Positions 17,563 through 25,459 of a stretch of 64,000 bases of DNA are shown in pieces (position 1 is the stretch's first letter; every line of letters starts with the position of its first letter). The stretch covers positions 1-64,000 of the forward strand of contig NZ_VEGH01000005.1 in assembly GCF_007679345.1 (NCBI RefSeq), in the 5' to 3' direction. The notes under the pieces are model-generated. The model did not search any database and had not been told where the DNA came from. It saw nothing but the letters and a program-made list of their open reading frames with translations. Source of the DNA: Cellulosimicrobium cellulans. GTDB lineage: Bacteria > Actinomycetota > Actinomycetes > Actinomycetales > Cellulomonadaceae. The translations under genes were made by a program, and so were the position numbers.

Positions 17563-17811
17563 GCTGCAGCGGCGGCACACGCCGCCACCCGTCGCGGGGG
17601 CCTGGCAGGCTGGTCGCCATGAGCGAAGACGACCCGCGGCTGACCGGGCAGGCGTGGTCGCACCTGGCCGCCGGCACCCAGTGGTGGCCGGCGCTCCCCT
17701 GTCGTGTCGGATCCTCTGCGGGGCGTGGTGATGTGGACACACGCCGCAGCGCCCGCCCCAGGTGGCGTGCGCTGCGACATCCCGCGATCGCCAGGACCCA
17801 TCTGCTTGCTA
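17563..17811. other. intergenic region, no convincing gene
   Basis: An ATG at 17619 opens a 68-codon frame starting MSEDDPRLTGQAWSHLAAG, but no ribosome site precedes it and the frame loses protein character after about 27 codons. It may be a gene fragment. Otherwise nothing recognisable is present. Confidence 0.3.
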
Positions 17812-18249
17812 CTACTCGAAGGTGATGCGGTCTACGGACCGTTGCACGTCGACCGCGCGGTCGGCCTCCACGGACCGACGAGCGGACGCCTCAGCTGCCC
17901 GCTCGTCGCGCTGCCGAGAGACGGTGCGCCCGATATCGGTCAGCGTCAGCGCGATCTCGTGCGCGAGTCCATCCTCGAGCTGCTCGAGGCTGGTGTGGCC
18001 GATGAGCAGGCGCCTGTCTGAGACCTGCAGCGTCACCTGCGGGTAGCCACGTTCGGTGAGCCGGCGGACGGTCTCCGGTCCTTCGATCGCGGTCTTCTCG
18101 GGCACGGACACCTGGCGGGAGAACACGGCCGGGACCGTGTACTGCGTCGGCGCCTGGCTGGTTCCGAGCAGCGCAGGCAGGGCGCTGGTCAGGATCGAGG
18201 CGAGCCGGAGCGGCTGCTCGCCGGTGGCGAGCTCGCCGTAGGCGGTCAT
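17812..18249 (-). CDS. hypothetical protein, 145 residues, in the parA region
   Basis: ATG at 18249 overlaps the stop of the LapA-like gene (ATGA), so the two are co-transcribed. The soluble protein has RLASILTSALPALLG, VPEKTAIEGPETVRRLTERG and a C-terminal helix rich in Arg/Glu (RQRDERAAEASARRSVEADR). I recognise no family. Position upstream of and co-directional with the parA-type gene raises the possibility that it is the DNA-binding partner of ParA, but no helix-turn-helix is obvious. Confidence 0.6.
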   Translation of the reverse strand: MTAYGELATGEQPLRLASILTSALPALLGTSQAPTQYTVPAVFSRQVSVPEKTAIEGPETVRRLTERGYPQVTLQVSDRRLLIGHTSLEQLEDGLAHEIALTLTDIGRTVSRQRDERAAEASARRSVEADRAVDVQRSVDRITFE

Positions 18250-18605
18250 CGTCGTGTTCCGGTCGGGCGGCCGCTGGCGGAACGGCGGCGGAGCTGGCCG
18301 ATGCGTAGAGAGGCGAACACCAGGACCACGATGCCCACGCCGAGGCCGGCGATGAGCAGCGTCAGCGCCAGCGGCGCGGTCCCGCTCAGGCCGAGGAAGG
18401 AGACCGCGACGGGGCCGGTGTTCTGCAGCATGAACACGACGAGCGCGACCAGGACCAGGACGCCGACGCAGATGCCGAGCCATGCGGCGCTCGTGCGGGT
18501 TCCCGAGGCCCGGGTGGGCTCGATGGGGCGAGGCGCCCGGACCGTGGGCTCGATGGGCTGCCGGCTGCGGGCGGGTGTGGAGTGGGAAGCAGGCTGGACG
18601 GGCAT
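18246..18605 (-). CDS. LapA-domain (DUF1049) small membrane protein
   Basis: A 119-residue protein. A Pro/Arg-rich cytosolic leader of 40 residues is followed by two membrane helices, AWLGICVGVLVLVALVVFML and LALTLLIAGLGVGIVVLVFA, joined by QNTGPVAVSFLG, the characteristic LapA/DUF1049 linker. A basic tail (RRRSASGRPTGTRR) ends it. In proteobacteria LapA works in envelope assembly; in actinobacteria the role is unknown. The gene heads a two-gene operon with the 145-residue protein. Confidence 0.75.
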   Translation of the reverse strand: MPVQPASHSTPARSRQPIEPTVRAPRPIEPTRASGTRTSAAWLGICVGVLVLVALVVFMLQNTGPVAVSFLGLSGTAPLALTLLIAGLGVGIVVLVFASLRIGQLRRRSASGRPTGTRR

Positions 18606-18793
18606 GACGCCCTCCGATGCTGGATCCGGGTCGTCGCCTCACTGGGAGGTCCTCGACACCGGGCTGATCACCAGTCTACGCCCGCAGCCTCGGTACTGAC
18701 CTGCCGGTTCCCAGCCCGTGTCTGGGGCTGCGGCGTCGGGCCGGACGACGGGACGGCCGCGAAGACGGCGGGACGCCGCATACGCTCGGTGGC

Positions 18794-19066
18794 ATGGGCG
18801 AGAAGCACCTGAATTTTCAGACGACCATCGGTGTCGACATCAAGGGCGAAACCTGGAGTTGCGTCGAGATCCCCGGCTCTGCGGAGTTCTTCGGCACCGG
18901 CAAGTCCGTCAGAGTCGACGCCCGTGTGGATGACGTCGCGTTGGAGAACGTCGGGGCGATGGTGACAGGGACGGGAGGCCACATGGTGTCGCTCAGCGCG
19001 AAGGTCCGCAAGGCACTGGGCAAGGGCATCGGTGACACCGTCGACGTGACCATCGTCGAGCGGTAG
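18794..19066 (+). CDS. DUF1905 domain protein
   Basis: A 90-residue beta-barrel protein of the DUF1905 family. LNFQTTIGVDIKGETWSCVE and LSAKVRKALGKGIGDTVDV match the AbrB-like double-psi arrangement of this family, which occurs alone or fused to YdeI-type domains. Function is not established. The start at 18794 leaves the usual short N-terminus. The gene is isolated on the plus strand; the 154 bp that follow contain no convincing gene. Confidence 0.75.
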   Translation: MGEKHLNFQTTIGVDIKGETWSCVEIPGSAEFFGTGKSVRVDARVDDVALENVGAMVTGTGGHMVSLSAKVRKALGKGIGDTVDVTIVER

Positions 19067-19220
19067 CGCACGGAGTCGCGGGAGCGCTGGGTGAGCAGCT
19101 GCGGACAGAGCGCCGTGCTCCCGCGACGGGTTGCGCAAAGCTGTCGCCTGGGTGAGATGGCCGACCTGCGCGTGATGACCGGTGCCGTGTGGCTGCCCGT
19201 CGAGGACGTGCGGCGGCACG

Positions 19221-20747
19221 TCAGCGACGCCAAGGCGGCGTCGAGCGTTCCTTCCACCAAACGGGCCGTTCCGAGGGCGAGGGCTCAAGCGATCCGTACG
19301 AGTAGCGGGTCGAGCGGTACGGACCGTTTGGACTCCAGGGGTACATGTAGTCGGCCAGGGCCTCATCGGACGGCTGAGGGTCCGCCGGCTCGCGGACCGC
19401 GTCACGAAGAGGGTCGATCGAGTCTGCGTAAGCTAGCGCCCAGTCGGCCCATGAACGCGCCGCGTCTCGATCGGTCGTGTCCTCGTACCCCTCGGACGCC
19501 TCCAGGACCGCGGTGGCATACTCGCGCACCTCGTTCACGAGGCGAAGCTGCTTGACCTGGTCGAGAAGCGCGTGGATCCGGTGGTCGGCGTGGAAGCGAG
19601 CAACTGCATCGGCTCGCAGATGTTCCCACTCCCGGCGCTCACGCTGTTCCTTTTGGAGACGGGCGAGGCGCGCGTTCTCCTGCGCTTGGTGTCGGAGTTC
19701 CGCCTCTTGCAGCGCTTGAGCGAGGGACTGCTCGAGCGGCGCGGCCTTGCTGTCGGCCCATCGGGAACCCCAGTGAACTGCTCCGTCGCCGTGGAGTACG
19801 AGCTGCAAGTCGGTGGACGGCACCTCGTCGAACTTCGGAGGCGGGCCCCAACCTCGGCCAGCGCGAGCCAGTTCGGCCTTGGTCGGGACGTGCTCCACCG
19901 AGGTGAGCACCTGCGACAGGCAGAACTGGAAGACGTCCTCACCGATCTGGACCCGCAGATGCCCCCGTCGGTCTGCGTCGACGTATTCGTTGCGGCGCAC
20001 CGCTCGAGTGACGATCGGTGCCCTGCCAGCTCGCACCTTGTACCCACGTGAGCGCGCTTCCCGGACGAGAGCGTCCAGGATCCGCAGCGCGCGGGACCGG
20101 ACCTTTGCGCCGAACTCGACGTCATCGCGGGTGTCGAGGTTCGACACTACGTCGGTAGGGGCATCCAGTCGGCGCGCTACCGTGACAGGCACCAGCACGC
20201 GGGTTCGCCACTCCGGCAAGGGGTGGAGCCAGACTGCGGCTTCCTCTGACTGCCTTACCCACCTCGTGATCTCCAACGACATGCCGTCCGGCACTAGGCC
20301 CTTTCGCTCGGCCACAGCGACGAGCCGGGCGTAACGGTCACGCTCATCCGGCGGGATCACGAGCCGCTTGTCCGGCGCGGCAAGCAGGGCGTCCATCATC
20401 ACGTCTGTCTTGCGGACGTACGGGGACGCCTTTGGCTTCGGTGGCTTCGAAACCAGAACGGGCTGCGGAGCCTGCACCTCCGACACCGCGCCCGACGTCC
20501 GCGGGCCCTTCACAGGCGTCGCCGACGACAAGTAGGTGCCGTGGTTGAGGTAGTGCTCTCCGGCGGGGGTGATCTCAGCCGCCCAGGTGGCGCCACGACC
20601 CTTGATGCGCAGCAACCCTCGCGCCTCGAGCGTCCGGGCGGAGCCGCGGTGACCGTGTCCGGCGTACCTGCCGTCAGGGCATCCGTCTGATACCCAGCGA
20701 AGAAGCGCGATCTGACCTTCGTGCAGAGGGGGGCGGTAGCCGGCCAT
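19221..20747 (-). CDS. large winged-helix / coiled-coil protein next to tRNA-Ala
   Basis: A 508-residue protein of no recognised family. The N-terminal 65 residues resemble a winged helix: GQIALLRWVSDGCPDGRY, then ARTLEARGLLRIKGRG and EITPAGEHYL. The middle (about 95-330) is a mixed alpha/beta region with PVTVARRLDAPTDV and AKVRSRALRILDALVREARS. A charged coiled coil runs about 350-430 (QALQEAELRHQAQENARLAR). The tail is rich in Pro, Tyr and Trp. ATG at 20747 is chosen because the winged helix begins there, though no strong ribosome site is seen. As the outermost island gene by the tRNA it may be a maintenance or defence factor; this is speculation. Confidence 0.65.
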   Translation of the reverse strand: MAGYRPPLHEGQIALLRWVSDGCPDGRYAGHGHRGSARTLEARGLLRIKGRGATWAAEITPAGEHYLNHGTYLSSATPVKGPRTSGAVSEVQAPQPVLVSKPPKPKASPYVRKTDVMMDALLAAPDKRLVIPPDERDRYARLVAVAERKGLVPDGMSLEITRWVRQSEEAAVWLHPLPEWRTRVLVPVTVARRLDAPTDVVSNLDTRDDVEFGAKVRSRALRILDALVREARSRGYKVRAGRAPIVTRAVRRNEYVDADRRGHLRVQIGEDVFQFCLSQVLTSVEHVPTKAELARAGRGWGPPPKFDEVPSTDLQLVLHGDGAVHWGSRWADSKAAPLEQSLAQALQEAELRHQAQENARLARLQKEQRERREWEHLRADAVARFHADHRIHALLDQVKQLRLVNEVREYATAVLEASEGYEDTTDRDAARSWADWALAYADSIDPLRDAVREPADPQPSDEALADYMYPWSPNGPYRSTRYSYGSLEPSPSERPVWWKERSTPPWRR

Positions 20748-20761
20748 GCAGGCATCTTGCC

Positions 20762-20795
20762 GGACATCGCCGCGCCGATGTTCCCCGACATGTCC
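20762..20795. promoter_or_regulatory. candidate operator upstream of the 508-residue gene
   Basis: GGACAT at 20762-20767 and ATGTCC at 20790-20795 form an inverted pair. ATGTTCC (20778-20784) and the palindrome ACATGT (20788-20793) lie between or overlap them. The cluster begins 15 bp before the start codon of a gene whose product has a winged helix, consistent with autoregulation. Confidence 0.4.
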
Positions 20796-20825
20796 CCCCG
20801 ACCGAGTGGACGCCACCAACGACGA

Positions 20826-20854
20826 AGGCCCGGGATCGTGACGATCCCGGGCCT
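20826..20854 (-). terminator. terminator of tRNA-Ala
   Basis: A perfect 14-bp inverted repeat, AGGCCCGGGATCGT and its complement with one central base, lies 10 bp beyond the 3' end of the tRNA. It would fold as a stem of about 12 bp with a small loop. Confidence 0.75.
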
Positions 20855-20862
20855 AAGCGCCA

Positions 20863-20936
<74 letters not shown>

Positions 20937-20996
20937 TTGAAGCGGTGATCAGCCTAGCACCCGTTCCGGGGTGCTCACGACACCGCTCGCCGCGCC

Positions 20997-22136
20997 CTAC
21001 TGGCCGGCGGCGCGGCGCCGCGCCAGGACGGCGTTGAGGTCGATCGAGCCGGACGGCTCCTCGGACGCCGGGGCGGTGGTACCGGGCGTCGCGGGGGTGG
21101 TGCGGGCGGCCGGGGCCGGCGTCGCGTCGGCGACCTGCGCGGGCGCCGTGGCGGACGCGGACGCGGGGGCCGGCGCGTCCGTGCCATCCGTCCCCGTCGC
21201 CGCCGGCGCCGCAGCGGCCGTGGCGGCCGCCGCCTCGTCCCCCGTGGCCGTCCGGCGCGCCGGGGCGGCGTGCGTCGAGCCCTCGACCTCGCCCAGCGGG
21301 GCGGGCTCGCGCCGCGGCGCCGGTGCCTTGGTGGCGTAGGTCGGCCGGGGCACGGCGACCGGCGTCCAGGTGTCGCCCTCGCGGCCACCGTCGTGCACCC
21401 GGGTCGAGGTGCGGACGGGGGCGTCGGCGCGCACCCGCTCGATCGCCTGGGTCTCGGTGAGCGAGGGGTGCACGGCGCGACCGGCGGCGCCCTTGCGGCC
21501 CGGGCGCGCGGCCCGCTCGCGCAGCGGCGCGGTGGCCTCGTCGATCCGGCGCTGCCACTCGTCCTCGGCGAGGCGACCCTGCACGACGGCGCGGCGACCG
21601 AGGCCGAGCACGCCGGCGAGCAGCACGGTCGGCACCACGCCGGCGAGCACGCCGAGCGCGGTGACGCCCGCGACGACCCACCCGACGACGCTCGCGGCCA
21701 GCAGCACGCCGGCGAGGGCACCGCGGCGGCGCGCGGCGGCGCCCCGGCGCGCGGTCGCGGCGGCGTGGGCGGCCTGCAGCTGCGCGGCACGACGGGCGGC
21801 GTCGGCGCCGATCCTGTCCTGGGTCCCGTGCGGTCGGTCCACCTCGGCCCCTCCCCTCTCCGTCCTCGCGAGCCGGTTCCCCGTCCCCGGGGTGAGCAAC
21901 CCGGCCCGCTTCTCCACCGGGCCGCAGTCCTGCCGGACTCCTCCCGCCACCTCCGCGCGCCGCCGGCGGCCGGACCCCTCCGGGCCGGTCACGGCGAGCA
22001 CCCGCAGGGCGTCGGAGAACCGGTCGTCGGTCCGCGACTCCAGCAGCTGCTGCCGGTGCCGCAGCTTGTGCGGCACCAGGTACGCGATCCACAGGCCGAC
22101 CACCACGAGGGCAGCCGGTCCGGCGAATTCGTACAC
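20997..22136 (-). CDS. conserved actinobacterial membrane protein, Ala/Pro-rich tail
   Basis: A 379-residue protein. One N-terminal membrane helix (FAGPAALVVVGLWIAYLVPH) is followed by a cytosolic charged stretch, then two further helices around 140-180 (ALAGVLLAASVVGWVVAGVT and GVVPTVLLAGVLGLG). The last 180 residues are Ala/Pro/Thr-rich and end SGSIDLNAVLARRRA. GTG at 22136 starts the conserved helix. Similar proteins occur beside the acetyltransferase and moeA genes in related actinobacteria, but their role is not known. An 18-bp palindrome lies about 75 bp upstream. Confidence 0.7.
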   Translation of the reverse strand: MYEFAGPAALVVVGLWIAYLVPHKLRHRQQLLESRTDDRFSDALRVLAVTGPEGSGRRRRAEVAGGVRQDCGPVEKRAGLLTPGTGNRLARTERGGAEVDRPHGTQDRIGADAARRAAQLQAAHAAATARRGAAARRRGALAGVLLAASVVGWVVAGVTALGVLAGVVPTVLLAGVLGLGRRAVVQGRLAEDEWQRRIDEATAPLRERAARPGRKGAAGRAVHPSLTETQAIERVRADAPVRTSTRVHDGGREGDTWTPVAVPRPTYATKAPAPRREPAPLGEVEGSTHAAPARRTATGDEAAAATAAAAPAATGTDGTDAPAPASASATAPAQVADATPAPAARTTPATPGTTAPASEEPSGSIDLNAVLARRRAAGQ

Positions 22137-22209
22137 TCCACGACGGTAGGTGCGGCGCGGGCACCGGCCCCGGACCCGTCGCGGCGTGTCGAGCGGCACG
22201 CGGCCCCAA

Positions 22210-22227
22210 AATCACACGGATGTGATT
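22210..22227. promoter_or_regulatory. 18-bp perfect palindrome, candidate operator
   Basis: AATCACA-CGGA-TGTGATT is a perfect dyad between the GNAT gene and the GTG start of the membrane protein gene. The half-site order is opposite to a CRP/GlxR site, so a different regulator is implied. It is markedly AT-richer than its surroundings. Confidence 0.55.
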
Positions 22228-22286
22228 CGACGCGCCGGGCTCAGCCTGCCACACCCGGACGAATCGGGGCAGAGCGGACGGACCGG

Positions 22287-22892
22287 TCAGACGCCCGTCG
22301 ACCGGCCCGCGTGCCAGCGGGCGAGCAGGCCACGCGGGACGTCCTCCGTCGTCAGGGCGAACGTCCGGTGGTCGCACCACGCGCCCTGGATGTGCAGGTA
22401 CCGCTCGCGCAGGCCCTCGTCCCGGAAGCCGAGCTTCTCGACCACCCGCAGCGACGGCCGGTTCTCGGGCCGGATGTTCACCTCGACCCGGTGCAGCCCG
22501 AGCGCGGTGAAGCAGTGGTCCGTCGCGAGCGCGACGGCGGTCGGCGTGATCCCGCGCCCCGCCACGTGCTGCGCCACCCAGTACCCGATCGACGCCGAGT
22601 ACAGCGAGCCGTACGTGATGCCCGAGACCGTCAGCTGGCCGACGAGGTCACCCGCGTGCTCGATCGCGAACGGCAGCGAGGTGCCCGATCGCGCCTGCCG
22701 GTCGAGCGTGCGGACGAACTGCCCGAAGGTCGGCCGCCGGCCGGTCACCGGCTCCGGGGACGTCGCGTCCCACGGCTCGAGCCACGCGGCGTTCACCGCG
22801 CGCAGCCGCATCCACGCCGCCTCGTCCGAGCGCCGCAGCGGGCGCAGCCGGACGTCCCCGTCCGTCAGCGCCACGGGCCAGCCGCGCGGCAT
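22287..22892 (-). CDS. GNAT N-acetyltransferase, RimJ type
   Basis: A 201-residue acetyltransferase. LTDGDVRLRPLRRSDEAAW, GYWVAQHVAGRGITPTAVAL (acetyl-CoA loop) and VEVNIRPENRPSLRVVEKLG are standard RimJ/RimL features; such enzymes acetylate protein N-termini or small amines. ATG at 22892 overlaps the moeA stop (ATGA), so it is translated with moeA. The true substrate is unknown. The moeA-rimJ pairing recurs in actinobacteria. Confidence 0.88.
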   Translation of the reverse strand: MPRGWPVALTDGDVRLRPLRRSDEAAWMRLRAVNAAWLEPWDATSPEPVTGRRPTFGQFVRTLDRQARSGTSLPFAIEHAGDLVGQLTVSGITYGSLYSASIGYWVAQHVAGRGITPTAVALATDHCFTALGLHRVEVNIRPENRPSLRVVEKLGFRDEGLRERYLHIQGAWCDHRTFALTTEDVPRGLLARWHAGRSTGV

Positions 22893-24115
22893 CAGCCCTC
22901 CAGCACCAGGCAGTGCACGACCTGCCCGGCGACCACGGCGGAGTCCTGCTCGCCCACGACGGCGAGCGCGTTGGCGCGCGCGAACCCGGTGATCGACGGC
23001 ACGGCCGGGTCGCCGACCGGCGTGACCCGGTAGCCCTCGCCGGGCGTGCCCACCACCGCCGCCGGCACGAACTGCCGCACGCCCGCGGGCGACGGCCAGC
23101 CGACGTCCGCGCGGGCGGTCACCGACGGCCGGAACAGGTCGGTGTGCCCGGCCATCGCCCGCAGGGCCGGGCGGACGAACACCTCGAACGCCACCTGCGA
23201 CGCGACCGGGTGGCCGGGCAGGGCGAACAGCGGCACCGCACCCAGCCCGCCGCCGACCGTGCCGAACCCGTGCCGGAAGCCGGGTGCCATCGCGACCTGG
23301 TCGAACCGCACGGTCCCCAGGGGCGCGAGCACGTCCGCGAGCGTGTCGTGCTGCGACTCCGACAGCCCGCCCGTCGTCACGACCACGTCCGCGCGCACGA
23401 GCTGGTCCTCCAGGGCCTCGCTCAGCACCGCGCGGTCGTCCGGCACCACGCCGACCCGCACCGGCGTCGCCCCGGCGTCCCGCACCGCGGCCTCGAGCGC
23501 GTGGCCCGCCGACTCGTACACGCCGCCGTCGCGCGGCGGCCCGCCCGGCTCGACCAGCTCGGAGCCGATCGACACGATCACCACGCGCGGCGCGGGATGC
23601 ACCCGGAGGCGGCCGCGCCCGGCCGCCGCGGCCGTCGCCAGCTGCCGCGCCCCGAGCCGGGTCCCCGCGGCGACCAGGACGGTCCCGCGCACGGTGTCCG
23701 TCCCGGCGGCCCGGACGTGCTCGCCGGGCTCCGGCACCCGGTGCAGCGCGACCCGGACGGCCCCGCGGTCGGTGTCCTCGGCCGGCACCACCGCGTCGGC
23801 GCCCGCGGGCACCGGCCCGCCCGACGCGATCCGCACCGCCTGGCCCGGGGCGAGCCGCAGCGCCGCGGGGTCGCCCGCCAGCACGTCGTGCGCCACCGGC
23901 AGGACCAGGGGCGCCCCCGGGGCGCCGCCGCGCAGGTCGCCCGTGGCCACGGCGTACCCGTCGCACGCGGCGACCGGCCGGTCCGGCACGTCCGCCGGTG
24001 CCACGACGTCCTCGGCGAGGATGCAGCCGGACGCGTCGGCCAGCACGACGTCGAGCGGGGCCACCGGTCCGACCGCGGCGAGCACCGCCGCGAGCTGGTC
24101 CTGGACGGATCTCAT
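22892..24115 (-). CDS. moeA: molybdopterin molybdotransferase
   Basis: A 407-residue MoeA/Glp enzyme that inserts molybdate into adenylylated molybdopterin, the last step of Mo-cofactor synthesis. Domains I-IV are seen in order: SVQDQLAAVLAAVGPVAPLD, PVAACDGYAVATGDL, the MPT-binding core with VIVSIGSELVEPGG and VVTTGGLSESQHDTLADVLA, ALPGHPVASQVAFEVFVRPA, and the C-terminal barrel. ATG at 24115 gives the usual start; another in-frame start lies eight codons upstream. It would supply cofactor to the molybdopterin oxidoreductase at 54.2 kb. Confidence 0.92.
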   Translation of the reverse strand: MRSVQDQLAAVLAAVGPVAPLDVVLADASGCILAEDVVAPADVPDRPVAACDGYAVATGDLRGGAPGAPLVLPVAHDVLAGDPAALRLAPGQAVRIASGGPVPAGADAVVPAEDTDRGAVRVALHRVPEPGEHVRAAGTDTVRGTVLVAAGTRLGARQLATAAAAGRGRLRVHPAPRVVIVSIGSELVEPGGPPRDGGVYESAGHALEAAVRDAGATPVRVGVVPDDRAVLSEALEDQLVRADVVVTTGGLSESQHDTLADVLAPLGTVRFDQVAMAPGFRHGFGTVGGGLGAVPLFALPGHPVASQVAFEVFVRPALRAMAGHTDLFRPSVTARADVGWPSPAGVRQFVPAAVVGTPGEGYRVTPVGDPAVPSITGFARANALAVVGEQDSAVVAGQVVHCLVLEG

Positions 24116-24218
24116 GCCCGCATCATGCCCGGCCGACACGGCCCGCCGCGCACCGGCCGCGCCGGTGCAACCCCTTTGGTCCTACCCGGCACCGGGGCCA
24201 TTTGCGAGACTGGGTGCC

Positions 24219-24857
24219 ATGAGCGCCGCTGCCCAGCCGTATCCGCACGTCTCCGACGGCAGCAGCATCACCGAGGTGAAGGACGAGTTCCGCGCCGCGA
24301 TCCGTGCCGCGCGGCGCGCCCGGTCGCCGCGGCTGCGCGCCGCCGCGGCCGAGGCCTTCGTCGACGTGGTCGAGACGATCCCCGCCGTCGCGGACGCCGG
24401 CGTCGTCGCCGCCTACAGCGCGCGGCCCACCGAGCCCGACACCGGCCCGCTGCTGGACGCCCTCGCCGCGCGCGGCGCCCGGGTGCTGCTGCCGGTGCTC
24501 GGCGCGGGCCTGCAGCGCGAGTGGGCCTGGTTCGCGGGGCGGCACGACCTGCTCGAGCGCGCGCCCGGCCGGCCGCCGGAGCCGTCCGGACCCTCCCTGG
24601 GTGCCGACGCCATCGCCGAGGTCGACGTGATCGTCGCCCCCGCGCTCGCCGTCGACACCGCCGGCAACCGGCTCGGTCAGGGCGGCGGCTGGTACGACCG
24701 CGCGCTCGCCCACGCCCGGCCCGGGACGCCGATCATCGCGCTGGTGTTCGCCGAGGAGCTGTACGACGCCGCGACGCGGCCGCTGCCGCACGAGCCCCAC
24801 GACCGCACCGTCGACATGGTGGCGACGCCCGAGCGCTGGGTGCGCCTCGGGGGCTGA
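24219..24857 (+). CDS. 5-formyltetrahydrofolate cyclo-ligase
   Basis: A 212-residue enzyme converting 5-formyl-THF to 5,10-methenyl-THF with ATP. The N-terminal basic helix (KDEFRAAIRAARRARSP), VVAAYSARPTEPDTGPLLD, the phosphate-binding VIVAPALAVDTAGNRLGQGG and GWYDRAL are diagnostic. ATG at 24219 is the first good start. It is divergent from moeA, about 100 bp away, and is followed by the CIRCE-like element and the FmdB gene. Confidence 0.9.
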   Translation: MSAAAQPYPHVSDGSSITEVKDEFRAAIRAARRARSPRLRAAAAEAFVDVVETIPAVADAGVVAAYSARPTEPDTGPLLDALAARGARVLLPVLGAGLQREWAWFAGRHDLLERAPGRPPEPSGPSLGADAIAEVDVIVAPALAVDTAGNRLGQGGGWYDRALAHARPGTPIIALVFAEELYDAATRPLPHEPHDRTVDMVATPERWVRLGG

Positions 24858-24891
24858 GCGGGCCCTTCGCGTGGAATATCCCGGCCGCGCG

Positions 24892-24923
24892 TATCATTGG
24901 CACTCGGACAGCGGGAGTGCCAG
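24892..24923 (+). promoter_or_regulatory. promoter with CIRCE-like (HrcA) operator
   Basis: TTGGCACTC (24897-24905) and GAGTGCCAG (24915-24923) form an inverted repeat with a 9-bp spacer, 8 of 9 positions matching. Spacing and core equal the CIRCE consensus TTAGCACTC-N9-GAGTGCTAA bound by the heat-shock repressor HrcA. A -10-like TATCAT lies just before it (24892-24897). The next gene downstream is the FmdB-type zinc ribbon at 24995. Confidence 0.75.
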
Positions 24924-24994
24924 GAGCGCGGGCGTCGGACGCCCGGCGACCGGCGGCCCGTCCACCCAGGTCACGTCATCCGCGGGAGACAGCA

Positions 24995-25330
24995 GTGCCC
25001 ACCTACGCCTACACCTGCACCGAGTGCGGCCACGCCTTCGACATCCACCAGTCGTTCAGCGACGCGGCGCTCACCGAGTGCCCCGCCTGCGGCGGCCGGC
25101 TGCGCAAGGTGTTCTCCTCCGTCGGCGTCGTGTTCAAGGGCTCGGGCTTCTACCGCAACGACTCGCGGTCGACCACCAGCTCCACGACCGGCGCGAGCAC
25201 CGGCGGCTCGTCCTCCACGTCCTCGAGCACGTCGTCCACGGCGTCGTCCGGCTCGACCACGAGCGCGGCGACCCCCGCCGCGTCGACGTCCTCGTCGTCG
25301 ACGAGCGCCGCGAAGCCCGCCGCGGGCTGA
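24995..25330 (+). CDS. FmdB-type zinc-ribbon protein
   Basis: A 111-residue protein with the FmdB/putative regulatory zinc ribbon at the N-terminus: PTYAYTCTECGHAFDIHQSF with C8 and C11, then ECPACGG with C29 and C32, and VGVVFKGSGFYRND. The second half is a low-complexity Ser/Thr tail ending SAAKPAAG. GTG at 24995 follows GGGAGA by about six bases. Molecular function is unclear. The CIRCE-like operator upstream suggests that it belongs to the heat-shock regulon, which would be unusual for the family. Confidence 0.85.
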   Translation: MPTYAYTCTECGHAFDIHQSFSDAALTECPACGGRLRKVFSSVGVVFKGSGFYRNDSRSTTSSTTGASTGGSSSTSSSTSSTASSGSTTSAATPAASTSSSSTSAAKPAAG

Positions 25331-25353
25331 CCCGCGCCGGGTGCAGACCCGCT

Positions 25354-25408
25354 CCGCGGGCGGGCGCCGAGTCCTCCACAGGCCGGCGCGCGTGCGTCGT
25401 CCCCAGGG
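25354..25408. repeat. 55-bp dispersed repeat, copy 2 (inverted relative to copy 1)
   Basis: Complementary to the element at 608-662 with 48 of 55 identical positions. Here no DUF222 gene is adjacent: it lies between the FmdB gene and the SAF gene and may be a scar of a lost copy, or an independent REP-like unit. Confidence 0.75.
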
Positions 25409-25459
25409 CGACGCGACCGGGCGCCCGAGGCGCCGCGCGAGCGGCCTAGCGTCCGGGGC

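Noticed and set aside
19157..19300. Possible plus-strand gene starting ATG at 19157
   Set aside because: It runs into the 3' end of the intact minus-strand gene, lacks a ribosome site and loses protein character.
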